Below are positions 1-4,626 of a stretch of DNA of 5,378 nt, piece by piece; the first letter of the stretch is position 1, and the number at the start of each line of letters is the position of its first letter. Made by a program: the position numbers and the translations under genes. This DNA is from JAKACA01 sp050010115 (GTDB lineage Bacteria; Actinomycetota; Acidimicrobiia; Acidimicrobiales; Bog-793), in assembly GCA_050010115.1 (NCBI GenBank), contig JBEKLQ010000164.1:1-5378 (forward strand). Reading direction: 5' to 3'. The notes under the pieces are model-generated. The model saw only the letters and a program-made list of their open reading frames with translations, was not told where the DNA came from and made no database searches.

Positions 1-170
1 AGCCGCTCGGCGACCTCCTCAGGCACTCCGGCGGTCGATATCAGTACCTCGCTGGTGTACCTCGTCTGGCCCGGGAAGAGGAGTGAGTCGAGCACCTGCA
101 GGGGGACCAACACCGGTTGGCTCTGGTCGACTTCGCCGCCGGTGACGGCCGGCACTTCGCCCGTGGTCAC
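1..170 (-). CDS. Partial hypothetical protein (N-terminal part; runs off left edge)
   Basis: Reading the minus strand toward position 1 gives an open frame with actinobacterial codon use. Third positions are almost all G or C after the GTG at 170-168, and the protein-like sequence includes VLVPLQVLDSLLFPGQ and then STAGVPEEVAERL at the window edge. The GTG at 170 is preceded by a GAGGAGG ribosome site (+ strand 176-182) at 5 bases spacing, so I chose it. An in-frame GTG at 221-219 would add 17 residues. It has only a distant GAGGG, its codons are poorer, and a stop lies just upstream at about 240. The piece shows no membrane segment or catalytic motif, and I do not recognise the family. It lies downstream of the SCP2 gene on the same strand, about 180 bases away, so it could share a transcript. 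The C-terminal part is outside the window. Reality of the gene is likely but not certain. Confidence 0.55.
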   Translation of the reverse strand, partial: MTTGEVPAVTGGEVDQSQPVLVPLQVLDSLLFPGQTRYTSEVLISTAGVPEEVAER

Positions 171-351
171 CCGCGCCTCCTCGGTGACCGCTGGAGCCCC
201 GTCCAAACCCGTCGGAATCACGCCGCCAGTCTGCCCTCTTCACGCACCGCGGCGGGTGCCGGGCACAGGCGCGACGACGCCGCCCGCGCCCCAACTACCC
301 CCGGCGAAGGGCGGACGGCGTTCGTCTTCGGACCGGACCGCGGGTCCCGGC

Positions 352-738
352 TCAGAATTCGGTGAGGGTGAGGATCTCGCCCTGCAGCACCTTGTACTCC
401 GGGGAGTTCGTGATCGGGAGGAGCGACATGAGCTTGGCCATGTTGCCGGTGACGCGGACCCTGCCCTGCATGAAGGCGGCGTTCGCGTCGAGCTCACCCT
501 TTTGGATGCGCATGGCATCCTCGTAGGTCTGGGTGAGCGTCACCTCGGCGTCCGGGAGCTCGCCCAGCTGGCTCTCGAGGAGCTTGCCGTTGTCGAGCAC
601 CCAGTAGTACTTGATGTCCCCGTCGGGGCCGCCTGTGACGACGTACTGCATCCGTGCGGTCGCGCCCGGCCGCTCCGGCTGAGTCTCGGCAAGCTTCTTG
701 CCCTCGTCGAGCCACTCCTGAGTGAGCCACTTCGTCAT
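352..738 (-). CDS. SCP2 sterol-binding domain protein
   Basis: This is a 128-residue protein consisting of one SCP2 (sterol carrier protein 2-like) fold. Such domains hold sterols, fatty acids or acyl-CoAs in a hydrophobic tunnel; the ligand here cannot be read from sequence. Supporting features are the Trp-rich start (MTKWLTQEWLDEG), a beta-strand region around residues 27-70 (YYWVLDNGKLLES, then DAEVTLTQTYEDAMRIQKGE), and the family hallmark AAFMQGRVRVTGNMAKLMSL at residues 87-106. There is no signal peptide or membrane segment, so the protein should be cytosolic. The length is typical of stand-alone bacterial SCP2 proteins. The start is secure: AGGAGG (+ strand 745-750) sits 6 bases before the ATG. 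The gene follows mca on the same strand after a 139-base gap containing a possible terminator and a palindrome, so it probably has its own promoter. Family is confident; cellular role is not known. Confidence 0.9.
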   Translation of the reverse strand: MTKWLTQEWLDEGKKLAETQPERPGATARMQYVVTGGPDGDIKYYWVLDNGKLLESQLGELPDAEVTLTQTYEDAMRIQKGELDANAAFMQGRVRVTGNMAKLMSLLPITNSPEYKVLQGEILTLTEF

Positions 739-760
739 GTTGTTCCTCCTGATCGATCGG

Positions 761-772
761 GTCGTGCACGAC
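761..772. promoter_or_regulatory. 12-bp perfect palindrome upstream of the SCP2 gene (possible operator)
   Basis: GTCGTGCACGAC is a perfect inverted repeat lying 11 bases upstream of the AGGAGG ribosome site of the SCP2 gene, followed on its coding-proximal side by a second palindrome, GATCGATC (751-758). The position in the 5' leader or promoter fits a dimeric repressor site, but in GC-rich DNA a 12-bp palindrome can also arise by chance. No regulator gene adjoins it. I could not define a convincing -35/-10 pair. TANNNT-like boxes exist on the minus strand (TAACAT at 809-804, TTAGAT at 839-834), but none has a matching -35. Confidence 0.25.
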
Positions 773-865
773 AGTTGAGTACGGAGATCCCGACGCGGCG
801 CCGATGTTAGGGCCGACGAGGTGACTTGCGCTCATCTAATGGGATCCCCACCGGCGAGAAAGTCA

Positions 866-889
866 GCCGGACGCCGCTCAGCGGCCGGC
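866..889 (-). terminator. Possible hairpin terminator at the 3' end of mca
   Basis: GCCGG (866-870) pairs with CCGGC (885-889) and CCGC (874-877) pairs with GCGG (881-884). This gives 9 base pairs with a 3-base bulge and a TCA loop. The loop is exactly the mca stop codon on the minus strand. In the mca transcript the stem is followed by UGACUUUCUC, a poor U-run. Such hairpins are common by chance in GC-rich DNA, so this is only a candidate for partial termination between mca and the SCP2 gene. Confidence 0.3.
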
Positions 890-1747
890 GGGCGTCCACA
901 CGCCGGCGAACAGATCGGCCTCGGGCAGCTCGGAGTCCACCCGGCTGCGAGCCAGCACGTAGTCGTCGAAGGGGTGAATTGCGCCCTGCACCTCGGGCGG
1001 CAACCCGAACCAGAACTTCGAGGTGGGGTCCACTTGGGTGGCATGCGCGAGCAGCGCAGTGCGCCGCACGTCCTCGAAGCCTGTCAGGTCGATCGATGTC
1101 GTGATGTTGTCGTCCTCACCCGGCCGATCGAGCCACCTGGAGTCGAATGGCGACTCGAGCCCCAGCTCGAGGAACTTCTCATGCGTGGCGACGACTCGCC
1201 GCTTCGACCACACGACGTAGTAGAGCTTCAGCGGTGCGTACGGCGCGCCGGCCTCGGGGAAGGCGTCCGGATCGCCGGCGGCGTCGAATGCCGCCATCGA
1301 GATCTCGTGCACACGGATGTGGTCAGGGTGGGGGTAGCCGCTGTGGTCCTCGCCATAGGTGACGATCACCTGGGGGCGGACCCTCCGGATCTCGGCGACG
1401 AGGCGCCCAATGGCTTCATCGAGCGTAGCGGCGGCAAAGCTCGCCGGGTTCGAGTTCGCTTCCGAGTCCGCCATGCCGGAGTCGCGGTACCCGAGCATCA
1501 CGAGCTCGTCGTAACCGATCAGCTCGACGGCAGCCTGGAGCTCACCGGCGCGTATCGCCCCGATGTCGGCTTTGACTTCGGGCGTGTCCAGCACCGGGTT
1601 CAGAATGTCGCCCTCTTCACCACCGGTACAGGTGACCAGCACGGTGTGCACACCCTGAGCGTGGTACTTGGCGACGGTGCCCGGGCCCTTTGACGCTTCG
1701 TCGTCGGGATGGGCGTGGACCGTGAGGAGGCAGAGGCGCTCGTCCAT
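878..1747 (-). CDS. mca: Mycothiol S-conjugate amidase Mca
   Basis: Mca is a zinc amidase of the PIG-L/LmbE (GlcNAc-PI de-N-acetylase-like) family. It cleaves mycothiol S-conjugates into glucosaminyl-inositol and an N-acetylcysteine conjugate that is exported, detoxifying electrophiles and some antibiotics. The 289-residue length matches Mca. The metal site is clear: HAHPDDE at residues 11-17 (H13 and D16 as ligands, D15 as general base) and HPDH at 140-143 (H143 as ligand, H140 as the catalytic His by family analogy). Mca rather than MshB is favoured by the Lys after the first motif (K20, in HPDDEASKG), the block KLYYVVWSKRRV (174-185), LESPFDSRWLDRPG (197-210) and the late LLAHATQVDP (232-241). 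No mycothiol synthesis gene is in the window. The protein is cytosolic with no signal peptide. The ATG has no Shine-Dalgarno, but a TANNNT box lies 7 bases upstream. It is transcribed divergently from pspA. A related PIG-L deacetylase is the main alternative. Confidence 0.9.
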   Translation of the reverse strand: MDERLCLLTVHAHPDDEASKGPGTVAKYHAQGVHTVLVTCTGGEEGDILNPVLDTPEVKADIGAIRAGELQAAVELIGYDELVMLGYRDSGMADSEANSNPASFAAATLDEAIGRLVAEIRRVRPQVIVTYGEDHSGYPHPDHIRVHEISMAAFDAAGDPDAFPEAGAPYAPLKLYYVVWSKRRVVATHEKFLELGLESPFDSRWLDRPGEDDNITTSIDLTGFEDVRRTALLAHATQVDPTSKFWFGLPPEVQGAIHPFDDYVLARSRVDSELPEADLFAGVWTPAGR

Positions 1748-1754
1748 CGCGCTG

Positions 1755-1760
1755 ACGCTA
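1755..1760 (-). promoter_or_regulatory. Candidate -10 box for a leaderless mca transcript
   Basis: On the minus strand the sequence reads TAGCGT-CAGCGCG-ATG. A TANNNT -10 motif thus ends 7 bases before the mca start codon, which would put the transcription start at or next to the A of the ATG. There is no AGGAGG-like site in the preceding 25 bases. Leaderless genes with this spacing are common in actinobacteria. No good -35 element is seen, and TANNNT is a weak motif. Confidence 0.4.
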
Positions 1761-1782
1761 CCGCCCGCTCCGCCCGCCGCCC

Positions 1783-1788
1783 TACACT
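1783..1788 (+). promoter_or_regulatory. Candidate -10 box for the psp operon
   Basis: TACACT fits the actinobacterial TANNNT -10 consensus and lies 36 bases before the pspA ATG, leaving a leader of about 30 bases with the ribosome site AGAGGAAGG at 1811-1819. The only AT-containing patch in the spacer (CTACACTGCTAGTG) is here, including a small CACT-GCT-AGTG dyad. No clear -35 is visible 16-18 bases upstream, so the promoter may need an activator or an alternative sigma factor. No sigma-54 type GG/GC element at the expected spacing was recognised. Confidence 0.35.
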
Positions 1789-1824
1789 GCTAGTGCGGCC
1801 AGCGCAGAGGAGAGGAAGGCGCAC

Positions 1825-2727
1825 ATGGGTGTGATGAAGCGGCTCACTGGGGTCTTGCAGGCCAAGGCGAACAAGGTCATGGACCGCGTCGAGGATCCTC
1901 GCGAGACGCTCGACCTCTCGTATGAGAAGCAGCTCGAACAACTCCAGCAGGTCCGTCGCGGGGTTGCCGATGTCGCCACGGCGCGCAAGAGGATCGAGCT
2001 CCAGGCTCAAGGGCTGCAGCAGAGCGCGGCCAAGCTGCAAGAGCAGGCACGGCAGGCCCTCGCCCAGAACCGAGAGGATCTCGCGCGCGAGGCACTCAGC
2101 CGCCGGGCCGCGTTGTCGACCCAGCTCGAGCAGCTTCGCGCTCAGCACGAGCAGCTCGTCCAGCAAGAGCAGGGGCTGGTGGCCACGACGCAGGCACTGC
2201 AGGCCCGAGTCGAGGCATTCCGGACGCAGAAGGAGACCCTGAAGGCCTCCTACACCGCCGCTCAGGCGCAGACCCGGATCGGCGAAGCTGTCTCCGGCAT
2301 CTCGGAGTCCATGACCGACACCGGCATGGCGATGCAAAGAGCGCAGGACAAGATCGCCCAGATGCAGGCTCGAGCCGGAGCCGTGGACGAGCTGCTCGCC
2401 TCCGGCACCTTGACCGACCTCACTGGCTCCTCCGATCCGCTGCAGGCTCAGCTCGACAAGGCGAGCCAGACGAGCCAGATCGAGCTCGAGCTCGCCCAGA
2501 TGAAGGGCCAGCTCGCGCCGCCACCTGCCGCTCCAACTGGAGCCCTCACCCCGGGTGCACCGGGCGGAGCAGCGGCATTGCCGGATGGCGCGGAGCCTGC
2601 CGAGGCCGAGCCAGTCGAAGCCGAGACCGTGGACGAGACGCCGTCAGCGTCGGCGGGTACCGGCTCTGGGGACGGCGCGGCAGGCGATGACCTGTTCTCG
2701 CTCGGGAGCGAAGGGAGCAACTCATGA
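1825..2727 (+). CDS. pspA: PspA/IM30 family envelope-stress protein with long disordered tail
   Basis: PspA is a peripheral inner-membrane protein of the PspA/IM30/Vipp1 family (ESCRT-III-like) that oligomerises on stressed membranes and limits proton leakage. Of the 300 residues, roughly 1-230 form the family's helical core. An amphipathic N-terminal helix (MGVMKRLTGVLQAKANKVMD) is followed by EDPRETLDLSYEKQL (23-37) and RRGVADVATARKRIELQ (44-60). A long Gln/Leu/Ala coiled coil extends to about residue 145, then IGEAVSGISESMTDTGMAMQ (152-171) and MQARAGAVDELLASGTL (180-196) follow. Residues 231-300 are a low-complexity Pro/Ala/Gly/Glu acidic tail ending DDLFSLGSEGSNS, absent from the 222-residue E. 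coli PspA. There is no signal peptide or membrane helix. The start is supported by AGGAAGG 5 bases upstream; Met4 is an alternative. The stop overlaps the pspAA start (ATGA), indicating translational coupling. Family assignment is certain; the tail's role is unknown. Confidence 0.95.
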   Translation: MGVMKRLTGVLQAKANKVMDRVEDPRETLDLSYEKQLEQLQQVRRGVADVATARKRIELQAQGLQQSAAKLQEQARQALAQNREDLAREALSRRAALSTQLEQLRAQHEQLVQQEQGLVATTQALQARVEAFRTQKETLKASYTAAQAQTRIGEAVSGISESMTDTGMAMQRAQDKIAQMQARAGAVDELLASGTLTDLTGSSDPLQAQLDKASQTSQIELELAQMKGQLAPPPAAPTGALTPGAPGGAAALPDGAEPAEAEPVEAETVDETPSASAGTGSGDGAAGDDLFSLGSEGSNS

Positions 2728-3002
2728 TCGTCCGCATCCTCGAAGACGGGCAGTATGACGTTCCGGCCTCCGAGCGAGCCGCCTTGGACGAGCTCGACGC
2801 CAAGCTGTCGGAGGCGATCGAGGCAGGCAACAAAGCCGGTTTCTCAGTGGCGCTCGCCGCGTTGATCGAGAAGGTGCGATCGAGCGGCAGCAAGATCGAC
2901 GCAACCACGCTCGTGCCGTCCGAGCTGACGGTGCCGCACGAGACTGCTTCTTTGGAGGACGTCGCGAACCTGCTCTCCTCCGAGGAGACTGTGGAGGCCT
3001 GA
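2724..3002 (+). CDS. pspAA: PspA-associated protein PspAA
   Basis: This is a small 92-residue soluble protein matching the PspAA family, found beside pspA in actinobacteria and some other lineages and thought to act with PspA at the membrane. Its biochemical function is not established. Visible hallmarks are the N-terminal strand MIVRILEDGQYDV (1-13), the helical part LDELDAKLSEAIEAGN (21-36) followed by F40, LAALIEKVRSSGSKID (44-59), and the end segment LVPSELTVPHETASLEDVAN (63-82). There is no signal peptide, membrane helix or cysteine. The ATG overlaps the pspA stop by 4 bases (ATGA), with AAGGGAG (2711-2717) 6 bases upstream, so expression is probably coupled to pspA. It ends 5 bases before htpX. 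The C-terminus is acidic (SSEETVEA) and, from memory, differs from homologues that end in a Gly-Leu-Ile-Pro-Gly-like sequence. Confidence 0.88.
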   Translation: MIVRILEDGQYDVPASERAALDELDAKLSEAIEAGNKAGFSVALAALIEKVRSSGSKIDATTLVPSELTVPHETASLEDVANLLSSEETVEA

Positions 3003-3007
3003 GAGCG

Positions 3008-3943
3008 ATGGCAAAGACGAAATTCGAAGTCGACCGCGGGCTCACCGCCCGGATGATCACGACAGTCTTCCTCCTCGGACTCGTCTATGCGATCGGTGTG
3101 ACCGCGGCGTTGATCGCCGGCGCACCAGTGGTCACAGTCGTCGTGATCGCCGCGGTGATCCTGTGCATGCAGTACTACTTCTCGGACCGCATCGCCCTGT
3201 GGTCGATGAAGGCCGAGATCGTCACGCCGGAGCAGGCGCCGGGGTTGCACGCCGTCGTCGACCGGCTGTGCTCGCTGGCTGACATGCCCAAGCCCCGGGT
3301 CGCCATCGCGAAGACCGATATGCCCAACGCGTTCGCGACCGGCCGCAGCCAGAAAGCAGCGGTCCTGTGCGTGACGACCGGGCTCGTGAGGCGGCTCGAC
3401 AACGAGGAGCTCGAGGCGGTGCTCGCCCACGAGCTCTCGCATGTGGCCCACCGCGACGTCGCCGTCATGACGATCGCGAGCTTTCTCGGGATCCTCGCCG
3501 GTCTCGTGACCCGCCTGCTCTTCTACAGCGAGCTGTTCGGCGGCATGGGCGGCCGCGGGCGCGGGGGCGGGCGCAACCAGGGCATGGCGCAGCTCGCCGC
3601 GTTGGAGTTCGCCGCGTTGTTGTTCTCAGCGTTGATCTACGCGATCAGTTTCTTGTTGATCCGGGCACTGTCCCGCTACCGGGAGCTCGCAGCCGACCGC
3701 TCCGGTGCCATCCTTATCGGCCAGCCCCGGGTGCTTGCCAGTGCCCTCGTCAAGGTGACCGGCGACATCGGACGCATCCCGACGCGGGATCTGCGGTCCG
3801 CCCAGATGTTCAACGCTTTCTTCTTCGCCCCGGCCTCCACGAAGGGGGTCAGCATCTCCTCGCTGTTCGCCACGCACCCCTCGCTCGACGTGAGGCTCGA
3901 GCAGCTGGCCAAGCTCGAGGCGGCCATGGGACGGCAGGGCTGA
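3008..3943 (+). CDS. htpX: M48 family membrane zinc metalloprotease HtpX
   Basis: HtpX is an integral inner-membrane protease that degrades misfolded membrane proteins, with its active site facing the cytoplasm. This 311-residue protein has the expected order. Two N-terminal membrane helices (about 15-35 and 39-56) precede the catalytic region with HELSH at 141-145 (H141 and H145 bind zinc, E142 is catalytic), then HRD (148-150). A hydrophobic segment spans about 152-173, and another about 198-220 is followed by SRYRELAAD (222-230), whose E226 should be the third zinc ligand. The C-terminal ATHPSLDVRLEQL (288-300) is also a family signature. All key residues are present, so it should be active. 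A Gly/Arg-rich loop (178-192) lies between helices 3 and 4. The ATG is 5 bases after the pspAA stop, with GGAGG (2993-2997) inside the end of pspAA 10 bases upstream. Its place in the operon suggests it works with PspA on membrane damage. Confidence 0.95.
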   Translation: MAKTKFEVDRGLTARMITTVFLLGLVYAIGVTAALIAGAPVVTVVVIAAVILCMQYYFSDRIALWSMKAEIVTPEQAPGLHAVVDRLCSLADMPKPRVAIAKTDMPNAFATGRSQKAAVLCVTTGLVRRLDNEELEAVLAHELSHVAHRDVAVMTIASFLGILAGLVTRLLFYSELFGGMGGRGRGGGRNQGMAQLAALEFAALLFSALIYAISFLLIRALSRYRELAADRSGAILIGQPRVLASALVKVTGDIGRIPTRDLRSAQMFNAFFFAPASTKGVSISSLFATHPSLDVRLEQLAKLEAAMGRQG

Positions 3944-3975
3944 TGATCGCTCGCCCAACCAGCTCCATCAGGTGA
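3943..3975 (+). other. Possible 10-codon coupling mini-ORF between htpX and pspAB
   Basis: The ATG at 3943-3945 overlaps the htpX stop as TGATG. The frame reads MIARPTSSIR and stops with the TGA at 3973-3975, which overlaps the GTG start of pspAB (3972-3974) as GTGA. The mini-ORF therefore spans the entire 28-base gap with start/stop overlaps on both sides. pspAB has no recognisable Shine-Dalgarno, so ribosomes finishing htpX could reinitiate, translate the ten codons and reinitiate at pspAB. AGGG at 3936-3939 is a weak, close ribosome site. The arrangement may be coincidence; the peptide itself need not have a function. Confidence 0.3.
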
Positions 3976-4550
3976 AGATCTTCGACGTCCTGCTCGGGCG
4001 CACGAAGCCAATCCAGGCAAATCTCGATGCCCTCTTCGGGTTGCCGAGCGCCTTCATCACGCTCGAAGCCAGCGAAGCGCTGGTGCCATCCGGCGAGGCC
4101 GGCGTGTGTTACAAGCCGATGGCCGGACAACCCTTCGCCAAGACCACCGAGGAGATCGAGGGACTCTTGGCGGTCGGGGGCGATCCCGCCAAGGTTCGGG
4201 AGGAGACAGACCAATTCGGCTACCACTGGGTCGTACTCTCCAGCAGCGATCCCCAAGCGCTCGTCACCCAGGCCCACATGGTGAACACGACGCTGCAAGA
4301 AGAGGGCTACGGGCCCCAGCTGCTGTGCTCGGTGTTCGGGTTCCACCCGAGCGGCGCCACAGGGTCTGCCACGGTGTACCTCGTGTACCTGTACAAGCGC
4401 GGGACGTTCTACCCATTCGTCCCGCTCGGCGGGCACGAACGGCGTGACCAACAGACCGAGCTGCGCCTCGAGATCGTGCTCGGCAACGACCTCAGGACCG
4501 AGAAGGAAAAGGAGCGCTGGATGGCGCTCTGGGGCCTCCCGGTCCACTGA
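3972..4550 (+). CDS. pspAB: PspA-associated protein PspAB
   Basis: This 192-residue soluble protein matches the PspAB family, a PspA-associated protein encoded with pspA, pspAA and htpX in actinobacteria. Its molecular activity is unknown. Recognisable conserved blocks are the start MKIFDVLLGRTKPIQANLDALF (residues 1-22, first and last ten residues most diagnostic), VNTTLQEEGYGPQLLCSVFGF (104-124, Gly-Pro-Gln-Leu-Leu-Cys centre), YLVYLYKRGTFYPFVPLGG (136-154) and RWMALWGLPV (182-191) at the C-terminus. There is no signal peptide or membrane helix. Cysteines are at 46 and 119. The GTG start is chosen because homologues begin with this same Leu-Leu-Gly-Arg-x-Lys-Pro segment and no ATG lies upstream in frame, although no Shine-Dalgarno precedes it. 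Translation may depend on coupling with htpX through the mini-ORF at 3943-3975. It is the last gene of the operon, facing a convergent gene. Confidence 0.87.
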   Translation: MKIFDVLLGRTKPIQANLDALFGLPSAFITLEASEALVPSGEAGVCYKPMAGQPFAKTTEEIEGLLAVGGDPAKVREETDQFGYHWVVLSSSDPQALVTQAHMVNTTLQEEGYGPQLLCSVFGFHPSGATGSATVYLVYLYKRGTFYPFVPLGGHERRDQQTELRLEIVLGNDLRTEKEKERWMALWGLPVH

Positions 4551-4563
4551 ACTCGGGCCGGCC

Positions 4564-4581
4564 AGGTGGTGAGCGCCACCT
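4564..4581. terminator. Hairpin between convergent genes (possible bidirectional terminator)
   Basis: AGGTGG (4564-4569) and CCACCT (4576-4581) form a perfect 6-bp stem with a 6-base loop. CTCGG (4552-4556) can pair with CCGAG (4593-4597) around it. It sits 13 bases after the pspAB stop, in the 76-base spacer between pspAB and the opposing gene. Position favours a terminator for either strand, but there is no U-run on either side, so it would be a U-less or Rho-assisted type if real. Confidence 0.4.
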
Positions 4582-4626
4582 CGCCTTGCGCACCGAGCCC
4601 GCCCAACCAGGGCGCAGCCACTGCAG

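Noticed and set aside
335..347. Small hairpin GGACC-GCG-GGTCC just after the SCP2 stop
   Set aside because: It has only 5 base pairs and no U-run, so it is not distinguishable from chance in this GC-rich spacer. Nothing else was seen in 222-351.
55..810. 251-codon plus-strand open frame
   Set aside because: It is antisense to the SCP2 gene and the left-edge CDS. Its product lacks any recognisable domain, whereas the opposite strand gives a clear SCP2 fold with a perfect ribosome site. Long antisense frames are expected in GC-rich genes.
804..839. TAACAT and TTAGAT boxes on the minus strand as SCP2 promoters
   Set aside because: TANNNT matches alone are weak, and neither has a -35 element at 16-18 bases, so I do not call a specific promoter.
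821..1693. 290-codon plus-strand open frame
   Set aside because: It is the mirror of mca. The product is Arg/His/Gly-rich with no family signature, and the minus strand encodes a full Mca with intact metal-binding motifs.
1600..2337. 245-codon minus-strand open frame
   Set aside because: It crosses the mca start, the divergent promoter region and the reverse of pspA. The Leu-rich product is the complement of the Gln/Glu-rich coiled coil.
2482..2493. GAGCTCGAGCTC palindrome inside pspA
   Set aside because: It is explained by consecutive Glu-Leu codons in the coiled coil and has no regulatory position.
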